A stretch of DNA of 64,000 nt from Amblyornis subalaris (GCA_018881555.1 JACAXG010000021.1:7258245-7322244); one strand, 5' to 3'. Shown: positions 1-13,640, counted from the first letter of the stretch. Numbers and translations are program-made. The notes: generated by a model from the letters alone, not told the origin.

Positions 1-1946
1 ATTTCCTTAAAAACACCTGTTTTCACTTTTTTCCAAGTTTACCATAAAGAGAAATATCCCAGATTTTTCTGTCGACTTTTAAAGTCTGTATCTAACTTCA
101 TCCCTGCCTCTCTCCTCTCCACCAGCAGAAGTGCCAGCCAGAGGGACACATTCCTCAGCAATGAGAGGGACACACATAACCTCCTCACCTGCACCCTGTG
201 CTGCAACACTACGAATCATCCCGGAGTAAACAGCACGGCAAGAACGCTGTCAGCCCCGCCCCTCCCAGAATAAACATCCAACACTTTCCCGTCTTGCCTT
301 GCCCGGCAGAGGAAAGGTGCTGGAGCCACTGACGCTCCAAGCGGAGGTAACATATCACTTCTACATCTTCTACATCTGCATTTAGGAAAGCTCTGTATCG
401 GAACAGACACTGCACCCATTCACACACAACTGGGCACAAAGTACTGAGCAGATAAGAACCCAGCACACTCCAAGAGGGACATTCCATGACTGAATTAGGG
501 TATTACTTGTACCTGGATTTTACATTTGTTAATCAGATATATTTTCTCTCTCCAATTCTCCTAGAGAACTGGCACACAAAATAGGAAATCCTAGACTTGT
601 GTTTCTGCCCCGTTATCATAAATGCATATATCAGAGTGGAAGAAAAACCCACAAAAAAGTAGGAAACAATCCACCCCTGAGTTAGTTTCTGAGTTGAAAT
701 CTATTTGCAAGGGAGCCAATGGGGGAAACAAATTCTGTCAAAAGATATGCAGAGGATGAGGCTTGAGGGAAAGCCGGTGCCAGGTTACCACAGGGGATCT
801 TCCCTGGAGGTTAGGAAATGTGCTGTGTGTTGGAGCTCTTCTGAAGCATCTCATCTCACCCCATAAAACTGCCTGCCAGCATCACCCTCTTCCTTCCCTT
901 GGGTCCAGTGTCAGGGAGAGGCTGGTGGGTTCAGCTCTCCCATTTGGTAGTCCCTGAGTACATCCTGCTGTGACAGTTGTCTTGGGATATGGTTGGTTTT
1001 GGGGTTTTTTTTGTACTTTGGCATAAAAAATTCTGGAGAGCTGTTTGAATATTAACTTGAAAGGCTGCTGGAGACTGTAGCACAGGATGCCACAAGGGAG
1101 AGCTGCAAAATAGAAACCCAGAATCAAAACAAATGCCTCTTCTGTGGGGAATAATCACCTGCAGAGGTTTCATCTTTGTGGTCTATTTGAGGTTTTCGAA
1201 CTTACAAAATGGTCTCCCAGAAGTGTGAGACGAAAGACAGCTGGAAAATAACTGGACCATGTATCATTAACACAAAATAATTTTTCTGGAATAGAGCAAT
1301 TTAGTCCATTCCCTGACTCCTTAGTACCTCTCATTTTAACTTTTTCTGAACCATTCCAAATAAATTCCTGTCTAGACTAACCTTTTGGTAGTCATCTCTA
1401 CAACGAAAAGGAACAAAGACTTTTCTTTTTAAAGTCTCCATATATGTCTCTCCTAATATTCTTAGACACAAACATCTGCCTGTTTTAGGGATTTACAAAT
1501 TTTCTATTACCAGTATCTGAACTTCTCACAAAAACGTATGGTGCACCTCTGAGGTAGTGAAATCTCATTTCCATTTTACAGATGAAGAGAGAAAGAAGGT
1601 AAAATGAGATTCTATGTTTTTCCCAGATCTGAAAGTCCCCAGAAAAGTCTGGGGCTGCACTAGGCTCCCTGGACTATCTTTTATCTCTGTCAGCTCAAAA
1701 GGGATTTGGAATAGGAGTTATCCCAGATTTACAGGAAAAGCAGCCTCTGTTATCCTAAATTTGGGTACTCCCTGTGGTACTACAGTACCTGAACTCAATC
1801 CTTATTCAAGACATACAAGTGAAAAGTAAGCCCCATATTGAAAGCCATTACAGTAACTCAAAATACACTGAAGTAGAGCACACCTTTTCGTGTACTGACA
1901 TTCCTTGTTCTACAGCTCCACTTACCTCTGCCCTATGATGTTCTTC

Positions 1947-1960
1947 TTTTTTTTTTTTTT
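1947..1960. repeat. Poly(T) tract, 14 bases
   Basis: Uninterrupted run of 14 T. No recognisable retroposon body is attached on either side, so it is treated as a simple repeat. Confidence 0.9.
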
Positions 1961-4900
1961 GACTTTATGTGAGAAGCAATATAGAATGAGAAAAGCCAGA
2001 GAAGAAAAGTTGCAAAGACTTTTTCAAAGACCTTCAAAGGAAACATATTATAATATAATGATACTGAGCACAAGCAAATGTGCAATGTGCGCATGTCTAC
2101 AGTAACAGGACACCTTAGGATCTAAGTCTTCAGTCCCAAGAAAAATAATCTTTTTTCTCTTAATGCGTTAAGGAGTAAGACACAACAATCGTAATAATTC
2201 TTAATGCAGACTAGAAAAATGGGAGGGATTACCATGGCAGGAAAAACATTTCCTCTGTCAGCATTCAGGGGAAATGCTACTAGGAAGGTGGATTACTGGG
2301 ATGATGATCCACTGCAGACACCACCCACTCACCTGTGCCTTCACACAAACCCCAGGTGTACTTAAGAGCAGCTGCCCAGTCTGCATACGAGCTGTGAGCA
2401 TTGTCAGAGCCATCTCAGAGCAGGGACCCCAGCCAGAAGTGGCAGATGCCCCACAAACAGGGCATGTGGAAGATACACCTAACTGTGATGAAGTATCTGC
2501 ACCCTCAGCTTCAACTTGTGTGTGGTTAAAATGATCACTTTGGCCTGTCTCAAGATCCAGGGCAGAGATGTCAGCTCCATAACATTTACCTCTCTAGTGT
2601 CTGACAAAATAAATTTAATACCAAATGTCACTGTGCCCTGCAAACTGCTAACCTTGGAGAATTCCCAAAACAAGATAGAGGACACAACAAGGAACAGCTG
2701 CCCACTCTGTGTGCACAAACTTCAACCTACCACCTTCTGCAATGTGTGTAATGCTGCATTTCTAAAATACCTCATACTGATGGGGGGAAAAAAAAAGAGC
2801 GTGAGTGTAAACATATTCCCATAACACATGAAATAGGGACAAGCGGACAAGTACTTGACTACATGAGTTTCACAGCTCACTGAGTGTCATTCCAAAAAGC
2901 ATCTGTCACCGCCAATGGCAACGAATTTTGAAAACAACTGTATTTTGCATCTCGGTTTAACAGGATCACACAGCTGCAGACAAACTACCTAAGCCTAAAG
3001 ACCCAGGAAATGTGCATCTTACCTCTTCAGATCTTTTCCTTGGTTATATTATCAGTGACAGGAGTGACAATGTTGCTAGGATGGTGTTAGACAGCACATT
3101 CACACACAGATCTGACTTGTCAAATCNGTACTTTGTCTGAACTTTCACACAGTTCTGTTATGAGTAATGTCTTCTTTTTTTATACTAAACATATTTCACT
3201 TGAGGTTTGTAAACTTTTACCCATTTCAGTAAATCCAGAAGAGCAAGTACAGGATTAGAAAATACATTGTGTCTTGCAAGAAAAACAGAAACCACTTGCC
3301 AGCTCCATGCTGAGATGTAGGTACAGGAGAGGTGTTTATAGCAGCTAAAAATCAAAGAGGAGGGGGAGAAGGGCAAAGAGAGCAGCCTCTTATACCACTG
3401 GGAATTTGGCTGTACTACCATTGCGATTTACTCCTACCTGCATATTATTCTTGGATGTGAGAAACTATTGCACTGGTGGTGATATTAATGCATAGCAAGA
3501 CAGAATCTGGTAACCTAAAGAATGTAAATTTTAAATGAAAAAGGACGGGGAAAGAAACAAGACACAGAGAGGTGAATTAATTAGTTTGAGCTCAGTGGTC
3601 AGAAACAAACCCCATATTTCTATTTTCCACCATTCATTATTCTGAAATAGGTCATTCTCCCATACAGGCCTGTTCAAGGGCTGTCACTGAACTGTGCAGA
3701 GAAGCTGTCCCTTAGCCAGAGATAAACGAAAAAATTAGAATTTAACCATCGACAAAATTACTGCTTTAAGCTGTTTTAGTCTACTATAAAAAAAGAATTT
3801 GTAGCTTTTATATTAATTTAAATATCATCTGAGTTTATCCTTACCAGTCTACATGCAAAATTATTGCTGGGAAATAATCAAGATCAGTCACTGTTTTTCA
3901 TATGAAAAGACTAAATGAAATTTGTACATTTTTATCCCAAAGCCCCTCTGTCTCTTGCAGAAATGTTGGGAGTGTTGTTGCTCCTATCACCTGCCCTGGC
4001 TGCCAACACAGAGAGCTGCTGAACAAGGAGGGGGCATAAGCAGTAACCTCTCAGTGTAGGTTTGTCCAAAACAGAAGGGACAATCCAGACAAGACATCCT
4101 GTGGTTCTATTAACCCATGTATATCTTTAAGTGTCCAAATTCCCTAATCTATTTTTGCAGTGCACAGCTCTGGGATGTTTTGGCTCCAAATGTACAGAGA
4201 TCCACTTTGATGCCTGTCAGTGAGAAGAAAGAAAGGAATTGAAAAGTTGAAGGAAGCAGAGTGGTGGCTTGGGTTGATTCCTGCTTAACAGTCCACATTT
4301 TCTTGTTGCAAACACTGCTGGTAGGTGACACAGTTAAGGGTCTGGTTGTGGCAGTCCAAGGGCTGTGAAACTGCTCACATACTTGCACACATCTCTGTCC
4401 AAAAGACTCATTTTGGTTGCTTATGTTTCTTCTCTTACTCACAGTGTATTCCATCTTGATCTTGATTTTGGGCCCAGATGGGAATTCAAACACCTACTGT
4501 CTACCCAAATACTGTTGTAGTAACATCAGCTTCTACCCTACAAATAGGAAAAATATAAAACCTGAATCGTCTTTCTACCATCTGAACCAGAGACACATAC
4601 CTTTTTAATATAGAACAGAAAATATGCTTGGTTTTATTCATCACTGTTCTTTCTAGGCTGTGAGGTATATTTGCCCATTTAAAATACATGTATGTTAAGA
4701 TTAAATCATGTATTGGAAATCACAAAGTTTTTTCTTCCTAGCAGGTGTATAGCAAGTTAACACTTCAGTTTTCCTGAGAGGCTGTCTGCATTTATTAGTG
4801 GTCTTTGGCTAAATTGTGACTGAAAAACTAGGTTAAGAAAGAACAACATCTGCAGAAATGAAAACGATGTTTGCAATAATTGCCTAATGATGTTATTTTC

Positions 4901-5646
4901 TGCTTCTGTGCTAGGAATTGTAGCTTGGATTATACAAATGCTTTACAGGGGGGTAGTAAATTGTCATTCTCTCTATGGATTTACAATATCAATCTTGGTA
5001 ATTTGTTAGTTACAGTGTATGTAATGTGATATTATTGCTCATGTTACACAGGAGGATTACACGGCTTACTAAATAAAGCAGTGGTCTTTCCATTAGGGAC
5101 CATACTTCCTTCCAGACTGATGCCAAGACAAGTGAAATTAGATTGGTGATCTCAGCCTTAGGACCATCCCTGGTGAATATAGACTGAGATCCCCAAATGA
5201 CTAAACACACAGAGCAAATCACTCATCTCTCTCATCTTGCTCCTAACACCTGGATTCCAGATTGTTTACATTTCATATTCATCAGCTGTTGAAACATATT
5301 GATGTGTGGTTTTCCAGTGCAAGATTTACCTTGTCCCAGATTTGTACCTATGNTCCTGTTAGTTTTTTAGAGGACTGTGATATTCTATTCAGGTTGTATA
5401 AGGGCACATTCAACTAGTCTGTTTGACAGGCTTCAATATTTTGCAGTTTGAAAATCCATCCCTATTTCATCTCTGACTTTCAAGAGGAGAAGATACTATT
5501 ATTACTGTGTTGGATGCTTGCTGCAAGTCAGAGAACACAAAGGAGAAAGAGCTACTGAAATTTGCTTTGAGTCCAACTTTATTCTTTACAGCACTTTTGC
5601 TCTTTGAAGTTCGTTCTGTGATATTCTGCTTCTCAGACTAAAATGC

Positions 5647-5659
5647 TTTTTTTTTTTTT
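5647..5659. repeat. Poly(T) tract, 13 bases
   Basis: Uninterrupted run of 13 T followed by AAATTTTG. It is a low-complexity tract with no element attached that I can recognise. Confidence 0.85.
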
Positions 5660-6017
5660 AAATTTTGTTTCTCACACATTGAATCCTTTTCCTCTGTCCA
5701 TGGAGTGAGCACTTTTTTATTCTTTGTACTTATCTGTCTACAGTTGTCTTATCTCTCCTCCCTGTCATTAATTATAATGCTGTTTTCTGAGCTCTGGCTA
5801 GCATCTCAATATATTTCAGGTGAAGTGGGTCCTACAATTGAACACAATATCCCAGATGTCACTGATTGAAAGAGAATGACATCTTAACCACCTAGAATCA
5901 AATTGTTAATGTTTATCTTCCTTTGATTATTTTCCTCACTTTAAAATTTTTTAATAAATTTTGTATTGATTAAAAGAGTAGCACTGACAGCTTTAAGCCT
6001 GCCAGTCTCTGTTTATC

Positions 6018-6100
6018 CACGAAAGGGTAAAGCTCAGCATTGCTCTGTCAGTCTAGATCAGCTCTGATCACGAAAGAGTTTAGCTGTGGCTGAAAGACTA
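6018..6100 (+). repeat. Degenerate direct repeat, period about 51 bases
   Basis: CACGAAAGGGTAAAGCT at 6018-6034 recurs as CACGAAAGAGTTTAGCT at 6069-6085, with 14 of 17 positions matching. Each copy is followed by a region containing GACTAG or GTCTAG. This may be an old local duplication or chance. Confidence 0.35.
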
Positions 6101-6775
6101 GCATTTGAGTGAAGTCAGCCTAGCCATAGACACCTTAGTGCTGGTGGCTTCTGATAACTCTCAAGCAACTACCAGTCCTTTGCAAGGCAAACTTAGTGGG
6201 AAATTAAAGATGCTCAAATTTTTCAAAAATACTTAGGTAGTCAAAGACATGGGGCACACTTAGAGCAAGGGCTGACCTTAAGATCACTCTAAACCACAAA
6301 CTTATCACTTGTTTCTATAACAAGTCTCTTAGACTGACTCCCAGCACTAAGCCTGCATAAACCCGAGACCCTGGCATGGTGCCCCTGCTGAGGCCAAGCC
6401 CACCCCTGCTTCTGTATCCGCTCCTCCTGCTGCAGCGTGGTACATCCAAACACTGGAAGCACATCAGTACCAGTCCCACAAAATCCTTCTTCCTGATTTA
6501 GGATTCATCCCTACTTTGCCTCCTGAAACATTTTTGTGGGCCAAACCTGGAAAGGCAGATAAACAGTCCATCTCCCGTTTAGCAGCTGTGCCTGCCTCAG
6601 ACTGCTTGGGGACACTCCTTGTTGAAAACTCTAATAATAAATGGGTCCTAAAACCAAACAGTAGTAACTTTGGATGTGATTTATTGCATTCATTTGAAAA
6701 CAAAACTCAACTCCATTCTGTGCAGCCTTTTTAAGTTCCTGTAAATTCCTGGAGAATTCTGCTGCATGGCACAAT

Positions 6776-6803
6776 CAAAACAAACAAACAAACAAACAAA
6801 AAC
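6776..6803 (+). repeat. (CAAA)n microsatellite
   Basis: About six tandem CAAA units with slight extension into A-rich flanks. It is a simple tetranucleotide repeat and is likely polymorphic in length between individuals. Confidence 0.9.
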
Positions 6804-7109
6804 CAAATACATAACACAGAGTCTCCAGTTATCTAAAGGCTTACTGACAGAGACATAAGAGTACCACTTGCCTGAATAATTGAGCTTTTTAGATGAGACA
6901 GCTGAATCATGGGAATGGATCTGTGAGTGCCTATTTGTTTTAAGTGGACAATAATGCCTGTTAATCACTAACTTCTGGTTACCACTGACCAAGACTACTT
7001 GAACAAATAAGCTATAGGTCCAAGTATCTGCATTCCATTACCAAGATCCAAAAGCCACTTAATCACTTCACCACAAATACTGCAGCTGCCATGCAATGTG
7101 GCACAGATG

Positions 7110-7137
7110 GCTCTAACGAGTAACTGCTCGTTAGAGC
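7110..7137. repeat. Perfect 11-bp inverted repeat (hairpin)
   Basis: GCTCTAACGAG at 7110-7120 is followed by a 6-base loop (TAACTG) and the exact reverse complement CTCGTTAGAGC at 7127-7137. There is no T-run after the stem, so it does not look like a terminator for RNA polymerase III. The arms contain a CpG-bearing ACGAG core. Function unknown. Confidence 0.85.
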
Positions 7138-10100
7138 AGTTTGGTTTGGTTTGGCTTTGCACTTTGCAAAAACACAGGCATGATAATGGGCAAGGGATGG
7201 GCAATTTGTGAATGTTTTCTGCATTTTTTTGTTGCTGCTAAACTCGCTGTAGTTGAGATCAGTGAAAGTAATATCAGCCCATTGGGNAGAGAAGGTGTGC
7301 GGCTGGGTTGCGGCTGAGGAGCAGCTGGAGATCTGAGACTGCAAAACATAATTCTGAGCCCAAGGAGATGATGTGGTCCTGATGTTCCTCCACTTTCCTC
7401 CTGTCTCCACCTGGAGATTGTCTCCACAAAGGGGCAGCCCAGACACAGAGCCAGCAACCGTGCATGGCTGTTCTGAGGGGCTCTTGGAGGGAACACCAGC
7501 TCTGCCATATGAAGTCCCACCGTCACCATCACCATCACCCAGGGGTCAGGACTCGGAGGCAGAGGAGGTAAACCCCTCTTAGACACCACTGAGTCTATTG
7601 GTGATCCCCAAATAAAACAAATATTAGGGAGAGATAGGGGAGGACAGAAACCCACTCCCCAAAGATGTCAGCTGAGATCTGACAGGAGCAATTTCCCACA
7701 GCGTATTGCACCGAGAAACCCCACGTGCCTATGTCAGATAGCAAGGAGAGGAGGAGCAAGGTCATCCTCCTAAAATCAGTGCTGTGAAAGGATTATTGCT
7801 TTGTGCAGAAGAGATGTGGGAGTGAGAGTGACAAAGCTCGGGAGTTCTGCTCTTTGAGATTTTTACAAGGGAACAATGAGCCAGTGTAATTACTGGACAG
7901 AAGCTCACAACAGAACTTATAAATTCATTATCGGTGCAGTTGCCTCCATTCCCAGATTCTTAACTCTAGTTCAGTCTTTCCCCTCCATTCACAGGTACAA
8001 ATGCCTCTGGCTTTGTGGAAGTGACTAGAACAGAACTGACTTGCTAGTTTTTACCCTAAGAAACTGTTGGTAGCCTACAGGTAGAAGTCAAAAGCATGTC
8101 AGTTGAGATTTGGGTAAAGTAAGACTTGTACAGCATTAAGTAGGTTTAAGTGCTCAGATCTGCAAATTAGCCTGGTCTTTGTACTTTTCTTGCTTTACCA
8201 AAAAATCTAGAGGGAAACTTGCCATTTTGGGTTGTTTCACCATCAATCACATGTGCAAATGAGGTTTTGGGCCCACACCTTCTGTGTTTTTTTCAAATGG
8301 TTTCAAAAATATGTGCAAAGAATGAGAGAGCAGCTACTGATCATTTAGAAATATTTAATAACAGTGTTAAGAAAGTCAGTTCAAATTAGTTGATGCAGCA
8401 CAATAATATGCCAGATTTTTTTTCTGTGTTGTATTGGTGATGAATATCTTAGGAAGGGAAACATATGTTACAGTCCAGCATCATTTAAATAATGTTATGA
8501 CATTATCTTGATAATGAATTGTTCAGGAAAGTTTACTTACTGTGAAATTATCTACAACTTTGGGTTTTGATAATTGCTTAGTGAAAACTGCTGCATTATA
8601 AGGTTGGGTTCAATTTTCCAACAAACTGCAGCTCATAATCAATTTATAACACATGAAATTGACAGAAGTTCCACTGGGATATATAAAAAGGCTGACGTCT
8701 CCAAGACAGCAAAAGTGCTTCTAACGGAGACAAGACGACATGTCCAAAGGCTTTTTTTTTTGAGCTACACAGAAAATCACATTGCTGCAGCTAGGCAGGT
8801 GAGACGGAAAAATCTTTCCCTCCAACATACATTCTCCTAAAGGCATCAGGAATCATTTTAGTCCGTGTACCTCAGGAGACTGACACAAAGTCCCTTTGAG
8901 TCAAGGGGAGGATTTTCATTAATATCAGCAGGCATTTGCTGGGGAGCTGGAAGCCCGTGTGAATTAAATCAGTGAATAAGAAATGGAAGAAGATGGAGTC
9001 AGGTCCAGGCTGGGCTTCAGGAAGCAACTGAGTATAACTTAATCAAAGGAATGAAGGCCAAAAACCCAGCTCCAGTATCACCCTCTCTGTAACCCCTTTG
9101 GAGGCCGCTGCTCTTTGATATACTCAGGGACTCAGCTTTTAGGGGTGAAAATAGCAGTTTCCCCATTCTAAAAAAAACAACTATGAGCCACCACTGTCTC
9201 CCAAACCAAGAACTACATCAATGGTTCTCCAGGGTTTGCCATGCTTTATTGATTTAGGTAAAAGCAAAGGTATCTTTAGTCCCAAGAGGTGCAATTTTCA
9301 TGTCACAGGCAGTATACCTTATGCTCTATTTCCAGACAAAACACTCAAAACCCCTGATTTCTTTCCAGTTTTCCAGAGGGAGAACAAGGAAGCATGCCAC
9401 AGCAACATAATCCTTCATAAAATTAGGCCAATAATAATACTTTTTTTTTGCAAAAATTTTTTTCAATGGTTTGTTCATACTCTCCTGCAGAAAAATACAG
9501 AGANTGACATCTCTGTCATGTCAAAGTCCCCAATAGCAATAAAACTAACATGAAATACAGGGAGTTTTTAAGGAGATGTTTTGTCAGTCTTCTTCCCTCT
9601 GCCTATTTTACCAGGAGATTGCAAAAAGAGCACAAAGATACAGAATAAGATGAGTTGAGGAGAAAAAGGCAGATCTCCAAGATATTGCCCATCCCAGCTC
9701 TTAGCTCACTGACAGCTCCCACCTTGCCAGGTGAGGTGTTGGGTTCCCCATTGCCCCCCAGCCTGCCTGAAGCACACATCAAAACACACCAGAGGATGTG
9801 ATGAGATCCCATTTCCCGTATTCATATGGCACAGGCTGGACCAGGAAGGTCTTGCTTGCTGCAAGACTGAAGGTTGAATTCGACCTTCCTAAAGTATGGT
9901 ATGGTTCACCTACCCATCCACTATGGAAAGGTAGCCAATTCCTGGTAGTCTACAATCTCCAAAAGGCAAAGGCTCTAAAGAATCAGAGAGATTTCTTTTA
10001 TTGACACCACAGAGAAACCAAGAGTAATGATGTCATCATGTATAAATGCTATTATAGATGAATCTCAAAAGGTAAACATAGTTTGTACTGAACTGGTTGC

Positions 10101-10956
10101 AAGTACTTTGAAAAGACTGTGGAGCTTTAACCTGCTACCAAAAATTACTGCTGAATTTTTGAAGTGGACCTATTTTCAGAAACAGAAGTCAAACACAGTT
10201 GATTAGATGGAGGTTGCAATATAAAGTGCATTCTCATTTACATTAAAATGTAATTGCTTTCCGTAGTGGAAAAATTAAGGAAGCAAAATGTATTGTTTAA
10301 AACTACAGTTGATTAGCTGAGACAGATCTTTACACTTGCCAATTATTACATTTTACTCCTGAGATATCGATCTTTACTAGCAACATATTTTATGGGTTTA
10401 TGAAAAACATCACGTTGTCTTTTCCTGCTTAACTGCAAATAATTCAAACAGAATGTTGGAAGTTTTCCCTTGTAGCTTGTAAGAAAAAACCGTTATCTTT
10501 CCAAAACAGTTGTTTTAGAAAAATTCCTAAATATTTCAGAATAGTCAATCAAAGTCTAACATACAGTTAAAATGCAATTCCTTAATAGTTGTGGATCTTC
10601 ACCTGACAAGTTTTTGTACAACAGCTTCCCCTTTTTCAGAGGGGCTCTCTGGAGAAGCTCTGACTTTAGAGTGCATTGAATGCCATCTGGCTGCAGAACC
10701 TACCCACAGAGGCAACTCTCATGCCTACAAAGTAGCAGAGAACTTCAATTCCAATCCAAATATTTTCCCTTTCAGGCAAGGCATTTTAGCTTTTTTACTA
10801 GCATAAATAAATAAAAAGCAAATACTTCTGTAAAAGAAATCTCACATCATCAGAATTAGAGCTGCGTAAATGGTTGGATTTTTTGGTGGAGAAGTCCTAT
10901 GAAAATACCACTAGGAATAAAAACAATAATTAATTTTCAGTCTTGCTAAGTTTATT

Positions 10957-11092
10957 TACTAACTTACTTGCTGCATTTATTTTCAGAAGATCAAACCACA
11001 AAACATCAAGATTTCCTATTCATTGAAGACCTTGGGTGTTGACCTGCTCCATCCATGACACAGCTACCACAGCCTGTGCTATTCTTAATAAA
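10957..11092 (+). other. Candidate terminal exon with poly(A) signal
   Basis: A TACTAAC branch-point match at 10957-10963 is followed by a pyrimidine-rich stretch and a TTTCAG acceptor (AG at 10985-10986). The branch A lies about 24 bases from the AG, which is ideal spacing. From 10987 one frame is open for 23 codons and stops with TGA at 11056-11058. AATAAA follows at 11087-11092. The predicted peptide starts KIKPQNIKISYS and is not recognised. With no upstream exon identified this could be chance, or a non-coding RNA exon. Confidence 0.2.
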
Positions 11093-13128
11093 GCTCAGAA
11101 GAGGCAATCACCAACCAAGGATAATTTTAAATACTGCTGTTGAAAACACCTTTCAGTTGAACTCTGAAACTCCTGAGATGTGAGTGCTGTGGTTAATTTC
11201 AAGTTTACTGATTGGGAAAGAACTTCTAAATCATGCCATTCATAAGAAATAAAAATCTACTNGAAATGAGTCCAAGACAAATGTTTTTTTATACAGGCTC
11301 AAATCTAGATTTTGAAATCATGCGAGACTGCTAAGTCCAATCAGTTACTCCTGCCTCACAAACTCCATTTTCAAGCATAATTTCATTCCATTTTATAAGC
11401 CTCCCAACATTCAATGACATTTCTCTCAAAATATACGTTTAGGTTGTATGAAGACAAGTATGGAATTTATAGCTTCATTTGAGATTAAATATACAGAATA
11501 ATTAATGTACAATGAACAAATTGCAAACCCCAAACCTAAAGGTCAGACCCCATTAAACATATCACTCTGCATACTTACAGGACCCCCTGTTAACTTGTAC
11601 AGGATATCTGAATTTTTTGCTATCTGGTCCTCATGATGGGGCCCAGGGGTTTTGTTTGTGTTTTAGAAGTTAATCAGCCTTTTGCGGCAGTAACTCTAAA
11701 GCAAAGTGTTACCTGGTGTGCCAGGAATGTCCTGTTTTCTTTTGAAAGGAGGCTGCCGAGGTACTGCATTACCATCATATGCCTTTCATAACCTCTCACT
11801 ATTATCAGCTTCTCAATTTCATGTCTTGGATCAGCAGCAATTTCTTAAAAGTATTTATTTTCTTTGCTAGCCCAGCAAAGGGCTGTCACAGCACATTGGA
11901 TTACACCAGCAAACAGGCCCACTGGAGCAGCAAGATGCTCATCCCTCCCCAGCCTACTGCACTCCTGTGTGGGCATCGCTGGGGGTGCATGGCTGGGTCA
12001 CTCAGAGAAGAGCAGGGAAGATGGAGTACAATGTATTTACAATACATCCTGCCAAGATACTGCCCAAGGGCAAATAAATTGCTGCTGTACTGCACCAGGC
12101 TGCAGCAGACAGCAGGTAGGCTGGCAATATTTTTCCCAGAGAGGGATGATTTCATTGCCTTTTAAAAAAAATTGAAATCTTCTTCCATCCACTTTACAAT
12201 ACAAAGAGGACAGAAGCAGACCAAAAGGACCTTGCAAACTCTGTACCAGATTGGGGAAACAGTTGGCAGCTGCTGCAGCCAAGGCTGCTGTCACTGGGGA
12301 GCACCTGCCCCAAGAGCCTTGCTGGCATGCTCACCTCCTCTGCCTCCATATTTGTGGTGTTCACTGCTGCAAGAAGTTGATCTTGTCCCACCACCTCTTC
12401 AGTGCCCACGCCTGGGATATAGGCTGAATTAGCAAGAGCATAGCTCTGTTCCCACTGGGAATCTCTCCTATCAGCACCAGGCAAGACAAATGATGATTTT
12501 GCACTTGCAGCCAATTGTTCCACTAGACAGATTTCTAAGTGAAATCAAAGCCTTAGATGGGGGCATCACAAGGTCATTGCATGGATTGCTCTAAAACCAA
12601 GAAAAATCTTANGGTCGAGTGGCCTCACCAGCTCCCCTCCACCTAAGCAGTGAGTTTAGTGCTACACTTGAAGGTTGTCCCCCCAAGGTTATCCCTCCAT
12701 CCTTATCCTTCCCAATATGCACTGAACAAATCACCCGGACACGACCTGTGACATAGAAGTCCTCAGCAGGCAAAGAGAAACTTTTTACATTTCCAAGGGC
12801 TCCTGCACACAGCACTTCAAAGAAGGTCAAAAACTCTTTGTCTCACTCTTTCAGACCCATGGCTGTCACCACTGCGTTCTCTCCATGTAGAATCAATTAG
12901 TAATAGCCAGTCTCTGGTGACTCTGCAGAGGCAGGCTTTCTTCCTCTTCTGAAATGCCATCAAAGTTTTCTCATCAAAGGATTATGCCTATGACAAGAAA
13001 GCAAAGTAATTTAATATAAGCTGAAAGGGAAATGGAAAACTCCCCCACCTAAGGCTAAAGCAGGGACTGTTGTATCTGGAAACACCACTGATCTCCAAAA
13101 CGATTTCTCACCTCCGTCTCAAATAAAA

Positions 13129-13148
13129 CCCCAAAACCCCCAAACCCC
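13129..13148 (-). other. Spaced C-runs (G4T4-like on the minus strand)
   Basis: CCCC at 13129-13132, CCCCC at 13137-13141 and CCCC at 13145-13148 are separated by AAAA and AAA. On the minus strand this reads as three G-tracts with T spacers. Only three tracts are present, so a complete intramolecular quadruplex is less certain than at 13641-13660. Confidence 0.4.
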
Positions 13149-13640
13149 TTTCAAAACAGCCTTTCCAGAGCATACATGTGTAAGGGAGTAAATCNGCCTA
13201 GGTCAACCCCATGCCCACTAGAACAGGTAATTCCCTATTTCAGATACAGTTTTGTTATTTGTTCTGTACAGAAAGATGAAAACCATTGTAGGCAGAAGTA
13301 AGGTTTTCAAACCCCGCTTGGACTCTTTCTAGACCCTGTTTTCAGTTGTTATAACTTAGAAGTCTGTGGATCTGTGTAGTTTGCAGCAGTAAGCTTCTGA
13401 CCCAATGAGTCTAAAACAGGAAAGAGGTTTATAAGATAAATGGCCACAAATTTCCTATTACTTGGTACATTTTTTTAAAATATGCAGTCTTGGGGCAGAA
13501 TACCACAAATATTATGTTCTGTCACAAATATTGTAGTGAAGTAATGTTTTTAAAATATGGTATAATTTGTGGATGACCATGGACTCATTGCTGTGTGTCC
13601 ATTCTTTAGGTTAGTCTGACTGATGGCTGCATCCCTTTTT

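Larger units (their letters stand above)
1..6775. other. Non-coding stretch, no gene recognised
   Basis: AT-rich sequence with stops in all six frames; the open frames present are 60-114 codons long, overlap each other and match no family I know. It holds a T14 run at 1947-1960 and a T13 run at 5647-5659. A degenerate direct repeat lies at about 6018-6100. There are single N bases at 3127 and 5353. No tRNA, small RNA or transposon end was recognised. It could be intron or intergenic DNA. Confidence 0.6.
6804..13640. other. Non-coding stretch with one candidate terminal exon
   Basis: No gene recognised. A - strand frame of 174 codons (7131-7655) overlaps several other open frames in a GC-richer patch, contains an N and ends inside a perfect hairpin; nothing in it looks like a known protein. 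A - strand frame at 12609-12830 is also unrecognised. The rest holds single N bases at 7287, 9504, 11263, 12612 and 13195 and no recognisable repeat element. The candidate exon at 10987-11058 is listed separately. Confidence 0.55.

Noticed and set aside
209..487. 92-codon minus-strand open frame
   Set aside because: No recognisable domain and another frame open over the same bases; consistent with chance.
7131..7655. 174-codon minus-strand open frame
   Set aside because: It overlaps several other open frames, contains an N, ends inside a perfect hairpin and resembles no known protein.
12609..12830. Minus-strand frame with a protein-like appearance
   Set aside because: It runs into an N at 12612, has no acceptor or donor of note and no recognised family.
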